From Ceratorhiza oryzae-sativae (taxonomy: Eukaryota; Basidiomycota; Agaricomycetes; Cantharellales; Ceratobasidiaceae): 64,000 nucleotides of DNA. A program made the translations under genes and the position numbers. The notes beneath the pieces are model-generated. The model was not told where the DNA came from. It did not search any database and saw only the letters and a list, made by a program, of their open reading frames with translations. The DNA lies in NCBI GenBank assembly GCA_030998015.1, contig JARWMV010000015.1, forward strand, positions 211,806 to 275,805, written 5' to 3'. Below, one piece after another: positions 44,022 to 54,969 of this stretch (positions within the stretch are counted from its first letter, which is position 1; the number at the start of each line of letters is the position of its first letter).

Positions 44022-47000
44022 GCTCAAACCGTGCCAGGGGGCGGTCTTGGGCGCTATGTTACAAAATGCGCATAATGAAAATAAAAATATGGAAATGGAA
44101 TGTATGTCGTTAGGAAACCAATCACAACTACAGTTTTTCTTTCATGCATTCCCTCTGCGCATAACCCCGAACGAAAATCTGCATATAACATGAAAAAATT
44201 CAATGGATGGGCCATGATTGACTCAGGGGCCACGTCAGTATTTATACATGAAGATTTGGTTAAACAATACCGTATTCCTACCGTTGCCCTAAAAACACCC
44301 AAGAAACTGAGGGTAATCGATGGAAGGGAGATAGACTCTGGGTCTGTGACCCATACTGCACCTTTGAGTTGTGCATTCAAGAGCACCGAGAAATCCTCAG
44401 TGCTATGTTGTGAACGTTGGCAAAAATGATTTAGTCCTGGGCATGTCATGGCTCAAATTCCATAACCCCAACATTGATTGGGATGGAAAGGACATGAAGT
44501 TCAACTCGCCAATATGCCTGAAGCATTGCATCACAAAACCCTTGCACGTGCGTGCAAATGAACCTAAGGAGCTTCAGCTGGACTCCCTAGACTCCCTCCC
44601 AACAAAATATAAAGAATTCCAGAAAATATTCGCTGAAGAAGACGACGTCCAACCATTACCACCCCATAGGAAGTGGGATATGGAAATAGATTAAAACCAG
44701 ATGCCAAGCCAAGGCATGGTCCCATATATAGCGTGGGTGTCAAGGAAGATGCAGAATTGCGCAAAACCTTGGATCGCCAACTAAAAGCAGGGCATATCAG
44801 ACCCTCAAGGTCACCAATGGCATCCCCAGTCATATTCGTCAAAAAAAGAATGGGAAGCTGCGCATGTGCATTGACTACCGTCGGCTAAACGAAATGACTG
44901 TCTCCAATGTGTACCCACTCCCACGCATCAATGATATTGTGGAAACCTTGCGGGGGGCAAAGATATTCACCAAGTTTGACCTAAAGTGGGGTTTCAACCT
45001 CATACGAATTCAGGAAGGAGACGAATGGAAGGCTGCTTTCAAGACCAAATACGGGCTGTATGAGCCTCTAGTTATGCAATTCGGTCAAAAGAATGCACCA
45101 GGAACCTTCATGGCCATGATCCGAGAAGAATTCCAGGACATCGAAGGCATTTACGTTGTAATTTACATGGACGACATATTAGTATTCTCCAAAAACCAGG
45201 AAGAACATGATGAACATGTCAAGGAAGTCTTACGTCGCCTCCAAAAAGCTGGCCTATATTGCGCCTTGGAGAAATGTGTTTTCGATGTCACTGAAGTCGA
45301 CTACCTGGGAATAGTAGTGACTCCCCAGGGAATTAAAGTAGACCCAGCCAAGGTCGAAAAGGCTGTTGAATGGCCAACCCCTACCAACCCAACCGAAGTC
45401 CTGGAAGGGTTGGGGTTTGCAAATTGGTTAAGGCACTTCATAAAAGACTTTTCGAAAATCACAAGATGTCTTATGAACTTGTCAAAAAGGACGTAAAATG
45501 GGAATGGACAGAGAAAGGGATCAAGCATGGAATCTGCTGAAGCAAAAATTAAAAGAAGCCCCCCTCCTAATTCAGCCAGAGCCCAACAAACCATTCATTT
45601 TGGAAACCGACGCCTCAGGCTATGCCACAGGCGCCGTATTATTGCAATACGGAGAGGACGGAATGCTCCACCCAATTTCCTATTACTCCAAGGCAATGGT
45701 CCCAGCAGAAAGAAACTACGATATCTACAACAAAGAAATGCTGGCAATTATCAAGGCCCTTAAACACTGGCGTCATTTGCTAGAAGGGGCCGAACACCCA
45801 GTAAACATTGTCTGTGACCACAAGAATTTGGAGTATTGGAAGACAAATCGGCCACTGAACGGTCGAGTCACACGGTGGCATGAGTTCTTATCCAGGTTCG
45901 AATTCAAGATTTTATATATTGAAGGGGCAAAGAATGGCCGGGCAGACATACTCTCTAGGCTATCAAGGCACATCCCTAAAGAGGGGGGTGAGAGCCAAGC
46001 TCTGCTTGCACAAAACCAATTTTTGGAATTAAAATCCCTGTGGTTACAAGCAATCACACCAGACCATGACCTGGAACAACTCATTAGGGACGCTATCCCA
46101 GGGGATGAGCACCTGTTAAAAGTGCTAAAAGCCCTAGATGACAATGAGAAGGTCAAAGATTGGGAATGGGATGAAGGACTCTTACGACACAAGGGCAGAA
46201 TCTACGTCCCAAATAACAAAGAACTTCGCAAACTGGTCATTGAAAGCCGTCACGATAGTCCAGCAGCAGGACACCCAGGACAGTTCAGAACTATGAGTTG
46301 TAAATCGCAAATACACGTGGTTATCAATGAAAAAATCAGTCAACGAATATGTCACACACTGCGAGTCATGCATCAGGAACAAGCACAGCAACCAAGTTCC
46401 CCCAGGGCTCTTAAACCCAATACCTGCACCAGAAAAACCTTGGGAGAAATTACCTACGATCTGATCACCGGGCTACCCCTGTCAGAGGGATTTGATGCCA
46501 TATTTACAGTTGTCGACCGCCTGACAAAAATGGTCCACTTTATTCCATGTCAATCGGAAGCCAGTGCTATGGATTGCGCCAACCTGTTCCTAACATATGT
46601 ATGGAAACTCCATGGGTTACCACGGAAAACAATCTCAGACCGTGGCCCCAACTTCGCATCCAAATTCTTAAGGCACTTATACAAACGACTGGATATAAAA
46701 CCCTCCTACTCCACAGCATACCACCCTCAGACAGATGGCCAGTCCGAACGAGCCAACCAAGTAGTGGAAGGGTACATCAGACACTATGTATCAGACAGAC
46801 AAGACGACTGGGTCTTGCTCCTACCATTAGCTGAATTTGCCTACAATAATGGTGTCAACGCCTCAACTGGCAAATCACCATTCTTTGCAAACTACGGTTT
46901 CCACCCAAGGCTAGCAGTCGGGGACAGGGAGGAACCAGAACTCCCTTTAGCGGACAACCATGCAGAATGGCTCCAAAAGGGCCATGACGAACTTAAGGCA

Positions 47001-47536
47001 GCCCTGGAAATAGCAAACCAGAGGATCAAGGAATACTACGACCAGAAGCATCGGACTCCTGAAGCTATTAAGGTTGGAGACAAAGTCTGGCTTGATACCA
47101 AAAACATACGGACACAGCAGGCCTCCAGGAAACTGGCCCACAAAAGAGTTGGACCATTCAAGGTGGTAGCACAACATGGCACACATGCCTACAAATGGAC
47201 CTACCGATAACCATGAAAATACACCCTGTGTTTCATGTCTCACTCCTGACCAAATATAAAGACGACCCCTATGGCCGTCAGGTTCCCCCACCACCACCTG
47301 TGGTAACTCCTGAAGGGGAAGAAGAGTTCGAAGTGGAACAGATCATAAAGTCACGATACAACAAAAGATCTAACGTCTTCGAATACTATGTCAAGTGGCT
47401 CGGCTATGACGAGCGACAATGGTTAACCTATGACGACCTGGTGAACGCACCAGAACTCATCGCTGACTATGTCAAGTCGCACCCAAAGGCACCCCAGGAC
47501 CCCCGTGCCTTGAAGGGGGGAAGTGTCACGAACTGA
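44018..47536 (+). pseudogene. pol: Pol of E4, multiple frameshifts
   Basis: All domains are recognisable: DSGATSVFI (protease), YMDDILVFS (RT), ETDASGYATG (RNase H), HDSPAAGHPG, TYDLITG, SDRGPNF and SERANQ (integrase), YYVKWLGYDE (chromodomain). Breaks occur near 44172, 44357, 44404, 44692, 44853, 45470, 45510, 46290, 46445 and 47193, again mostly one-base losses. The longest open parts are 44864-45496 and 45498-47210. Confidence 0.9.
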
Positions 47537-47900
47537 CACGCATACATCCACTCTACAATATTTTCTCGATTTTCTACATTTTATGAGATCATCTTCAAAA
47601 CATACTTGCCTTTTATGGTATATCTGTATCATGTGACTCAGGGAATGATCCGGACCGGTAACCAAGATGTATTTCAACTCTGATGTGAAATTCCGCAGTC
47701 CCGCAGTCGCTTCTACTGCTTCTATCTCTTATCTGTCATGACTCACTGTACGGACTTGTTTGTTATGATGTGGCTTGTACTATGTATATAAACCAGGTCA
47801 AGTTCGCAGAGGACTCCTCAAGAACTTGACCTCTCGTCGAATACAAGTTCTTTTGCTTTTCTTACTATTTTCCTCGTCGCCTGACTTGTCGTCGTCGACA
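47524..47900 (+). repeat. 3' LTR of E4
   Basis: 377 bp, TGTCACGA to GTCGACA, preceded by the purine tract. Seven CpG-type differences from the 5' LTR. Confidence 0.93.
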
Positions 47901-48004
47901 CTCGTGCGGGGGAAAGAAATCCTATATTACCAAAACAATTCCCGATTCCCTGTACTTCCTTACCGTCTCCATCGCCTTTAAAATTTATCAAAAACTTCTC
48001 TGAA

Positions 48005-49396
48005 ATGGCGTCTCAACCTCCTGCCCCTGCTTGGGTGAATATGTCTGATGAAGATAAGGTCATCTATATGCTTCGATCAATGGACGAACTTTGAGAGCGA
48101 ACCAATAACCTCCAAAATGATATTGGGGACGTTGAACACAATAATAAAACCTACACAGACTCACTCGAGGCCAAACTCACCACAAATCAGACGAAAATAG
48201 ATGCGGATGTGGCTGGACTAGCCACCAACGTCAACAACCTAGTGGGAATGTTAGCCATTCTCCAAACTACTATCACGCGCATTGAGGCGCAAATCAACAC
48301 CTCTATGGGTGGCTCAGGCGCTGCTCAAATACTAGCTCCCACTGGTACAGTTCAACCACAACCAACAGCACCTGCTCCCTCTGGAGGGTCGACTGCAAAG
48401 GTTAAGATGGCCGCCCCTCAAAAATTTGATGGCACAAAACGGGAAGACGCCATCTCATTCAGAATTGCATGCGCCCGATATATCAATACAAACATGAGTG
48501 GGCACTCGGCTGACCAAGTGGTCGCCTTCATCACCTCTTATCTCGAAGGGTCAGCAGCTGAATGGGTTAACTCGTACGAAGAATTCGAAATTCTCAACCC
48601 TGGAACTGCGATCCCCTGGCTTCACGATGCCAATTTATTCTGGCAAGAATTTACTACCCGATACGGGGACCTGAACCGCACCGAAAATAACCGTGACAAG
48701 TGGCGGAAGCTGAAACAATCTAAGACGGTTCAGGACTACCTCACCCTATTCAACTTATATTCCACAGGCCTCAACTACAACGATGCCGCCATGCGCGATC
48801 AGTTCTATGATGGTCTGTCGTCAGATGTAACGGATAGCATGGTGGCCCAAAACTATGATCCCCGCACAAAGACATTTGCCCAGCTCACACAGCGGGCCCT
48901 GGAAATTGACCGCCACCTCATTTCCTTCGGTAGCAAGAGGACATCTCATGGGGGTAATAAGTCCACCAGCGGCAATGCCTCGTCCAGCAGGCTGACCAAT
49001 AACCCCCAAAGCACTCCCCAAAAGGAGAAATTCAAAAGTGGGGAACGGATATATAAGATTAGGGACGGGAGAGCTGTAAAAGGCCAGATTGTGGCCATTG
49101 GGCCCAATGCGAAGGGTTTCACAGTCCCAACTGTCCGCTACGATGGCAGCAATGCCAATGTACAAGAATCCTTCAAAGACATAAAGAAGGATAATCACCC
49201 ACCGGCGGCCCCCAAGGCAAAGGACCCAGACGCAATGGATCTGGATAGTGCAGGAAAAGGGAAAGGGACGAACACCTGCTATAACTGTGGAGGACAGGGC
49301 CATATCGCGGCCAAATGCCCCTTGGCCAAAATGTCAGGATACGAGGCTGTGGTTGAGGATGTAGAAACAACCGACGATGAGTCGGTAAAAGAATGA
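48005..49396 (+). pseudogene. gag: Gag of E5, one early stop
   Basis: The ATG at 48005 gives MASQPPAPAWVNMSDED. A TGA at 48092-48094 (codon 30) replaces the CGA seen in E4 (MDELRERTNN), with an adjacent G-to-T change. Downstream the frame is open to 49396, with capsid motifs KMAAPQKFDGTKREDAISFR and SAAEWVNSYEEFEI, then the CCHC knuckle CYNCGGQGHIAAKC. Apart from that stop it matches the intact 463-residue gag of E3. The next in-frame Met is at about 48248, in the capsid-linker region, so a shortened product is possible. Confidence 0.9.
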
Positions 49397-52300
49397 GCTC
49401 AAACCGTGCCAGGGGGGCGGTCTTGGGCACTATGTTACAAAATGCGCATAATGAAAATAAAAAAATGGAAATGGAATGTATGTCGTTAGGAAACCAATCA
49501 CAACTACAGTTTTTCTTTCATGCATTCCCTCTGCGCATAACCCCCAAACGAAAGTCTGCATATAACATGAAAAAATTCAATGGATGGGCCATGATTGACT
49601 CAGGGGCCACGTCAGTATTTATACATGAAGATCTGGTTAAACAATACCGTATTCCCACCGTCGCCCTAAAAACACCCAAGAAACTGAGGGTAATTGATGG
49701 AAGGGAGATAGACTCTGGGTCTGTGACCCATTACTGCACCTTTGAGTTGTGCATTCAAGAGCACCGACAAATCCTCAGTGCTTATGTTGTGAACGTTGGC
49801 AAGAATGACCTAGTCCTGGGCATGTCATGGCTCAAATTCCATAATCCCGACATTGATTGGGAGGGGAAAGACATGAAGTTCAACTCGCCAATATGCCTGA
49901 GGCATTGCATCACAAAACCTTTGCACGTGCGTGCAAATGAACCTAAGGAGCTTCAGCTGGACTCCCTAGACCCCCTCCCAACAAAATATAAAGAATTCCA
50001 GAAAATATTCGCTGAAGAAGACAACGTCCAACCATTACCACCCCATAGAAAGTGGGACATGGAAATAGATCTAAAACCAGATGCCAAGCCAAGGCATGGC
50101 CCCATATATAGCGTGGGTGTCAATGAAGATGCAGAATTGCGCAAAACCTTGGATCGCCAACTGAAAGCAGGGCATATCAGACCCTCAAGGTCACCAATGG
50201 CATCCCCAGTCATATTTGTCAAAAAAAAGAATGGGAAGCTGCGCATGTGCATCGACTACCGTCGACTAAATGAAATGACAGTCTCTAATGTGTACCCACT
50301 CCCACGCATCAATGATATAGTGGAGACTCTGCGTGGAGCAAAGATATTCACCAAGTTCGATCTAAAGTGGGGCTTCAACCTCATACAAATTTGGGAAGGG
50401 GACGAATGGAAAGCAGCTTTTAAGACCAAATATGGGCTGTACGAGCCCTTAGTCATGCAATTTGGTCAAAAGAACGCACCGGGAACCTTCATGGCCATGA
50501 TCCGGGAAGAGTTCCAAGACATCGAGGGCATATATGTCGTAATCTATATGGACGACATACTAGTATTCTCCAAAAACCAAGAAGAACATGATGAACATGT
50601 CAAGGAAGTCTTACGTCACCTCCAAAAGGCTGGCCTATACTGTGCCCTGGAGAAGTGTGTGTTCGATGTCACTGAAGTTGACTACCTGGGAATAGTGGTG
50701 ACTCCCCAGGGGATTAAAGTAGACCCGGCCAAGGTTGAAAAGGCTGTCGAATGGCCAACCCCTACAAACCCAACCGAAGTCCTGGAAGGGTTAGGATTTG
50801 CAAATTGGTTAAGGCACTTCATAAAAGACTTCTCAAAGATCACAAGATGTCTCTACGAACTTGTCAAGAAGGACACAAAGTGGGAATGGACAGAAGAAAG
50901 GGATCGGGCGTGGAACTTGCTAAAGCAGAAATTGAAAGAAGCACCCCTCCTAATTCAGCCAGAACCCAGCAAACCATTCATCTTAGAAACAGACGCCTCA
51001 GGCTATGCCACAGGTGCTGTATTATTGCAATATGGAGAAGACGGAATGCTTCACCCAATCTCCTACTATTCCAAAGCGATGGTCCCAGCAGAAAGAAACT
51101 ACGATATCTACAACAAAGAAATGCTGGCGATCATAAAAGCCCTCAAACACTGGCGCCACCTACTAGAAGGGGCTGAACACCCGGTAAACATTGTTTGCGA
51201 CCACAAGAATCTGGAATATTGGAAGACGAACCGGCCACTGAATGGCCGAGTCACACGATGGCATGAGTTCCTGTCCAGGTTCGAATTCAAGATTCTATAC
51301 ATCGAGGGGGCAAAGAATGGCCGGGCAGACATACTCTCTAGGCTATCAAGGCACATCCCTAAAGAGGGGGGTGAGAGCCAAGCTCTGCTGGCACAAAACC
51401 AATTTTTGGAATTAAAATCTCTGCAGCTACAAGCAATCACACCAGACCATGACCTGGAACAACTCATTAGGGATGCTATCCCAGGGGATGAGCACCTGTC
51501 AAAGGTGCTAAAAGCCCTAGACGACAATGAAAAAGTCAAAAACTGGGAATGGGATGAAGGACTTTTACGATACAAGGGCAGAATCTATGTCCCAAACAAC
51601 AAAGAACTTCGCAAGCTGATCATGGAAAGCCGTCATGACAACCCAGCTGCAGGACACCCAGGACAATTCAGAACATACGAATTGTTAAACCGCAAATACA
51701 CATGGTCATCAATGAGAAAATCAGTCAACGAATATGTCACACATTGTGAATCTTGTATAAGGAACAAGCACAGCAACCAGGTTCCCCCAGGGCTCCTAAA
51801 CCCAATACCAGCACCAGAAAAACCTTGGGAAGAAATCACCTACGATCTGATCACAGGACTACCCCTGTCAGAAGGGTTCGACGCCATATTCACAGTAGTC
51901 GACAGACTAACAAAAATGGTCCACTTTATCCCATGTCAGTCAGAGGCCAGTGCCATGGACTGCGCAAACTTGTTCCTGACCTACGTATGGAAACTTCATG
52001 GGCTACCACGGAAAACCATTTCAGACCGTGGCCCCAACTTTGCATCCAAATTCTTAAGGCACCTGTATAAACGGCTAGACATAAAACCCTCCTACTCTAC
52101 AGCATATCACCCACAAACAGACGGCCAGTCAGAAAGGGCCAACCAAGTAGTAGAAGGGTACCTGAGACACTACGTATCGGACCGGCAGGACAACTGGGTC
52201 TCACTCTTACCTCTGGCCGAATTTGCCTACAACAATGGCGTCAATGCCTCAACTGGCAAAACACCGTTCTTTGCAAACTACGGTTTCCACCCAAGGCTGA

Positions 52301-52923
52301 CAGTTGGAGACAAGGAGGAACAGGAGCTCCCTGTAGCAGATAATTATGCAGAATGGCTTCAAAAGGGCCATGACGAACTCAAGGCCGCTCTGGAACTAGC
52401 GAACCAGAGGACCAAAGAATACTACGATCGTAAACATCGGACCCCAGAAGTCATCAAGGTGGGAGACAAAGTCTGGCTTGACACCAAGAACATACGCACA
52501 CAACAGGCCTCCAGGAAATTGGCCCACAAGAGAGTTGGACCATTCAAGGTGGTAGCACAACACGGCACTCACGCCTTCAAACTGGACTTGCCAGTAACCA
52601 TGAAAATACATCCAGTATTTCATGTCTCGCTCCTGACCAAACATAAAGACGACCCATACAGATGTCAGGTTTCCCCACCACCACCTGTGGTAACTCCTGA
52701 AGGGGAAGAAGAATTCGAAGTGGAACAGATCATAAAATCACGATACGACAAAAGGTCTAACGTCTTTGAATACTATGTCAAATGGCTTGGCTACGACGAG
52801 CGACAATGGTTAACTTATGACGACCTGGTGAACGCACCAGAACTCATCGCCGACTATGTCAAGTCACACCCAAAGGCACCCCAGGACCCCCGTGCCTTGA
52901 AGGGGGGAAGTGTCACAAACTGA
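49393..52923 (+). CDS. pol: Pol polyprotein of E5, intact, 1176 residues
   Basis: Starts at an ATG whose last two bases overlap the gag stop (ATGA). Domains with approximate residues: aspartic protease DSGATSVF 69-76; RT with YMDD at 385-388; RNase H DASG near 534; integrase zinc site His near 747 and 755 and Cys near 785 and 788; catalytic Asp 817, Asp 878 and Glu 914 (35-residue spacing between the last two); chromodomain 1104-1156. Every catalytic residue I could check is present. It makes the protease, copies RNA to DNA, removes RNA and integrates the product. The stop lies 13 nt inside the 3' LTR. The absence of defects suggests it was active recently or is still kept. Confidence 0.95.
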   Translation: MSSNRARGAVLGTMLQNAHNENKKMEMECMSLGNQSQLQFFFHAFPLRITPKRKSAYNMKKFNGWAMIDSGATSVFIHEDLVKQYRIPTVALKTPKKLRVIDGREIDSGSVTHYCTFELCIQEHRQILSAYVVNVGKNDLVLGMSWLKFHNPDIDWEGKDMKFNSPICLRHCITKPLHVRANEPKELQLDSLDPLPTKYKEFQKIFAEEDNVQPLPPHRKWDMEIDLKPDAKPRHGPIYSVGVNEDAELRKTLDRQLKAGHIRPSRSPMASPVIFVKKKNGKLRMCIDYRRLNEMTVSNVYPLPRINDIVETLRGAKIFTKFDLKWGFNLIQIWEGDEWKAAFKTKYGLYEPLVMQFGQKNAPGTFMAMIREEFQDIEGIYVVIYMDDILVFSKNQEEHDEHVKEVLRHLQKAGLYCALEKCVFDVTEVDYLGIVVTPQGIKVDPAKVEKAVEWPTPTNPTEVLEGLGFANWLRHFIKDFSKITRCLYELVKKDTKWEWTEERDRAWNLLKQKLKEAPLLIQPEPSKPFILETDASGYATGAVLLQYGEDGMLHPISYYSKAMVPAERNYDIYNKEMLAIIKALKHWRHLLEGAEHPVNIVCDHKNLEYWKTNRPLNGRVTRWHEFLSRFEFKILYIEGAKNGRADILSRLSRHIPKEGGESQALLAQNQFLELKSLQLQAITPDHDLEQLIRDAIPGDEHLSKVLKALDDNEKVKNWEWDEGLLRYKGRIYVPNNKELRKLIMESRHDNPAAGHPGQFRTYELLNRKYTWSSMRKSVNEYVTHCESCIRNKHSNQVPPGLLNPIPAPEKPWEEITYDLITGLPLSEGFDAIFTVVDRLTKMVHFIPCQSEASAMDCANLFLTYVWKLHGLPRKTISDRGPNFASKFLRHLYKRLDIKPSYSTAYHPQTDGQSERANQVVEGYLRHYVSDRQDNWVSLLPLAEFAYNNGVNASTGKTPFFANYGFHPRLTVGDKEEQELPVADNYAEWLQKGHDELKAALELANQRTKEYYDRKHRTPEVIKVGDKVWLDTKNIRTQQASRKLAHKRVGPFKVVAQHGTHAFKLDLPVTMKIHPVFHVSLLTKHKDDPYRCQVSPPPPVVTPEGEEEFEVEQIIKSRYDKRSNVFEYYVKWLGYDERQWLTYDDLVNAPELIADYVKSHPKAPQDPRALKGGSVTN

Positions 52924-53287
52924 CACGCATATATCCACTCTATAATATTTTCTTGATTTATTACATTTTATGAGATCATCTTCAAAACATACTTGCCTTT
53001 TATGGTATATCTGTATCATGTGACTCAGGGGATGTTCCGGACCAGTAACCGAGATGTATTTCAACTCCAATGTGAAATTCCGCAGCTCCGCAGTCGCTTC
53101 TACTGCTTCTATCTCTTATCAGTCGTGACTCACTGTACGGACTTGTTTGTTATGATGTGGCTTGTACTATGTATATAAACCAGGTCAAGTTCGCAGAGGA
53201 CTCCTCAAGAACTTGACCTCTCGTCGAATACAAGTTCTTTTACTCTTCTTACTATTTTCCTTGTCGCCTGACTTGTCGTTGTCGACA
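52911..53287 (+). repeat. 3' LTR of E5
   Basis: 377 bp, TGTCACAAACTGACAC to GTTGTCGACA, after the purine tract GAAGGGGGGAAG. Closest in sequence to the LTR at 40417-40793. Confidence 0.93.
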
Positions 53288-54969
53288 TTTGGCAGACATC
53301 CTGTGAAATATCTCTTCATGCAGTGTGTCCATGATGCCATCATGTAGCTGCTGACAGAGCCTTTCCAAATTTCTAAGTGAGTTGATTTCAATGCATGGCT
53401 GAAAAATATAACTCACTTGAGGTTGGTCATATCCATCAACTCAGTGGCCAACAGGTTTGCACAGATGTTGGAGCTCCAGCCTAGGTGTGGAGTGTTCTCA
53501 AGTTGTGGCCATTGACACACATGCCTTGCCATCGCAATGCAATTGTTGGTTCTTCCTGCTGATCAACTGGCCTGCACCTAAGTGAAATGTCAGTGTGACA
53601 TTGCTGTGTCTGGTTATGCTGTTCATACTGCAGAGCAAAGCTGATTCCAGAACTCAATTCCAGTCTGCTGATCATGAAGGGCAGCTGACATCACAGGATG
53701 CCCAGACTTGCACAGTGCATCATACATCCAGGCTAGCTGGGCAAAACAGGCATTGACCCATACGTGCCTATGATATAGATTAGCCATGAACCCAATCTTG
53801 TATAGACAGGATCTTACTTGGGAACAATGGGTTGACCTTGTTCTTGATTGATAAGATTCTCAAGGCTGTGATTGACAATCACTGAAAAGCTTGCATTTGC
53901 TTTGCCAACTCAACTGAAATGTTTTCTGACTTGAAGCCCAAGTGGAGCATGATTGCAACTAGGAGGAAGCCTTGTAAGATTGATCAGCTCAAACTAGCCA
54001 TAAGCTACCTACCAAGCTTGAAGTTGGTGCATGAGACTGCAAGAGCTGAGCAGGGTGATAGGTGCTTGCTCTGCATTACTGGCATTTGGCTTGGCCATGG
54101 TGTGGGAGCCAAGTGAAAAGGATTGCTAAAGTAAAATGAGAGCGCAACAGCTGCCGCAACTAAGAGGGGGAGGTATGGTGAGAAATTTGTGTTCAGAGTA
54201 TGCACATAAATGAGATTTCCTGAAGCCTATATTGTATTTCAACATGAGAACTAGCAATTAATTTTGCTGTTGATGCTGCACTCATACCACGTCTTAGACT
54301 TGCCCTTGCTGAGTCCTCAACTGTTCAAAACAAAGACCTCTGGCACTTTATTCATTTCACCACATGCTATCTGGTCGAAGCAATACATGTTGTGCAAATC
54401 GTGGTGGCTGCATGCTCTGCACTCAATAATGGGACATAGGTTTGCACATACACCACATACACCTAGCATGCATATACAGACACAATCTTGTGTTGAGTTA
54501 TCAGTATAAAATAGCAAGGTGGTAGCCTTCTTTGTATCACCAACACCAACTACATCATGTCTACTCACCAAGCAATCTTGTCTGCTATCTGCCCTTGCAG
54601 CGTGTCCGAAGAGGAGTGTGGATGTCTCTAGCTGAGCCATACCACATCCTGCGAAGCCTGGATTGCCAAACGTCAACACCTCATTGCTCCTATTGGATCT
54701 GCTTTCAATGACAGCAAGCATAGATCAATCGAACGAGCTGATAACTCATATCCTGTAAGATCGCTTCTTGACCATGTCAGCTAGGCAAAATCTCACATAC
54801 TAGATATATCAAGCTGCAGCCTGCTGATCCAACTACAGCCCATGCATTGGCCTCAGCCCAAGAAGATCATCCTGGTGGTACCCACCTACTATCCAAGGCT
54901 AGTACAATGCTCCATTCATCACAGTTCAGTTATCTAACTTTGTGCCCACAATATTAGGATGATCAGCCA
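53288..54969. other. Unassigned CpG-poor DNA left of the Plavaka transposase
   Basis: No gene can be supported. Short minus-strand readable pieces around 53400-53760 (WVNACFAQLAWMYDALC) look like decayed coding sequence, but I cannot assign them. It may be the 5' part of the Plavaka element or another dead transposon. No terminal inverted repeat was found. Confidence 0.4.

Larger units (their letters stand above)
40993..47900 (+). mobile_element. Ty3 element E4, complete structure, 6908 bp, TSD CTCGT
   Basis: LTR, self-primer site, leader ORF, gag, pol, purine tract, LTR, flanked by CTCGT on both sides (40988-40992 and 47901-47905). It is inserted in the leader of E5 in the same orientation. 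The two LTRs differ at seven positions, all CpG transitions. Despite this apparent youth, gag, pol and leader ORF carry many one-base deletions. Confidence 0.93.
47901..53287 (+). mobile_element. Ty3 element E5, main part
   Basis: Leader end, gag, pol and 3' LTR, continuing from 40992 across E4. The right flank after the LTR is TTTGG; its partner is not found because the left end of E5 is lost. It has the best-preserved pol in the window. Confidence 0.92.
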
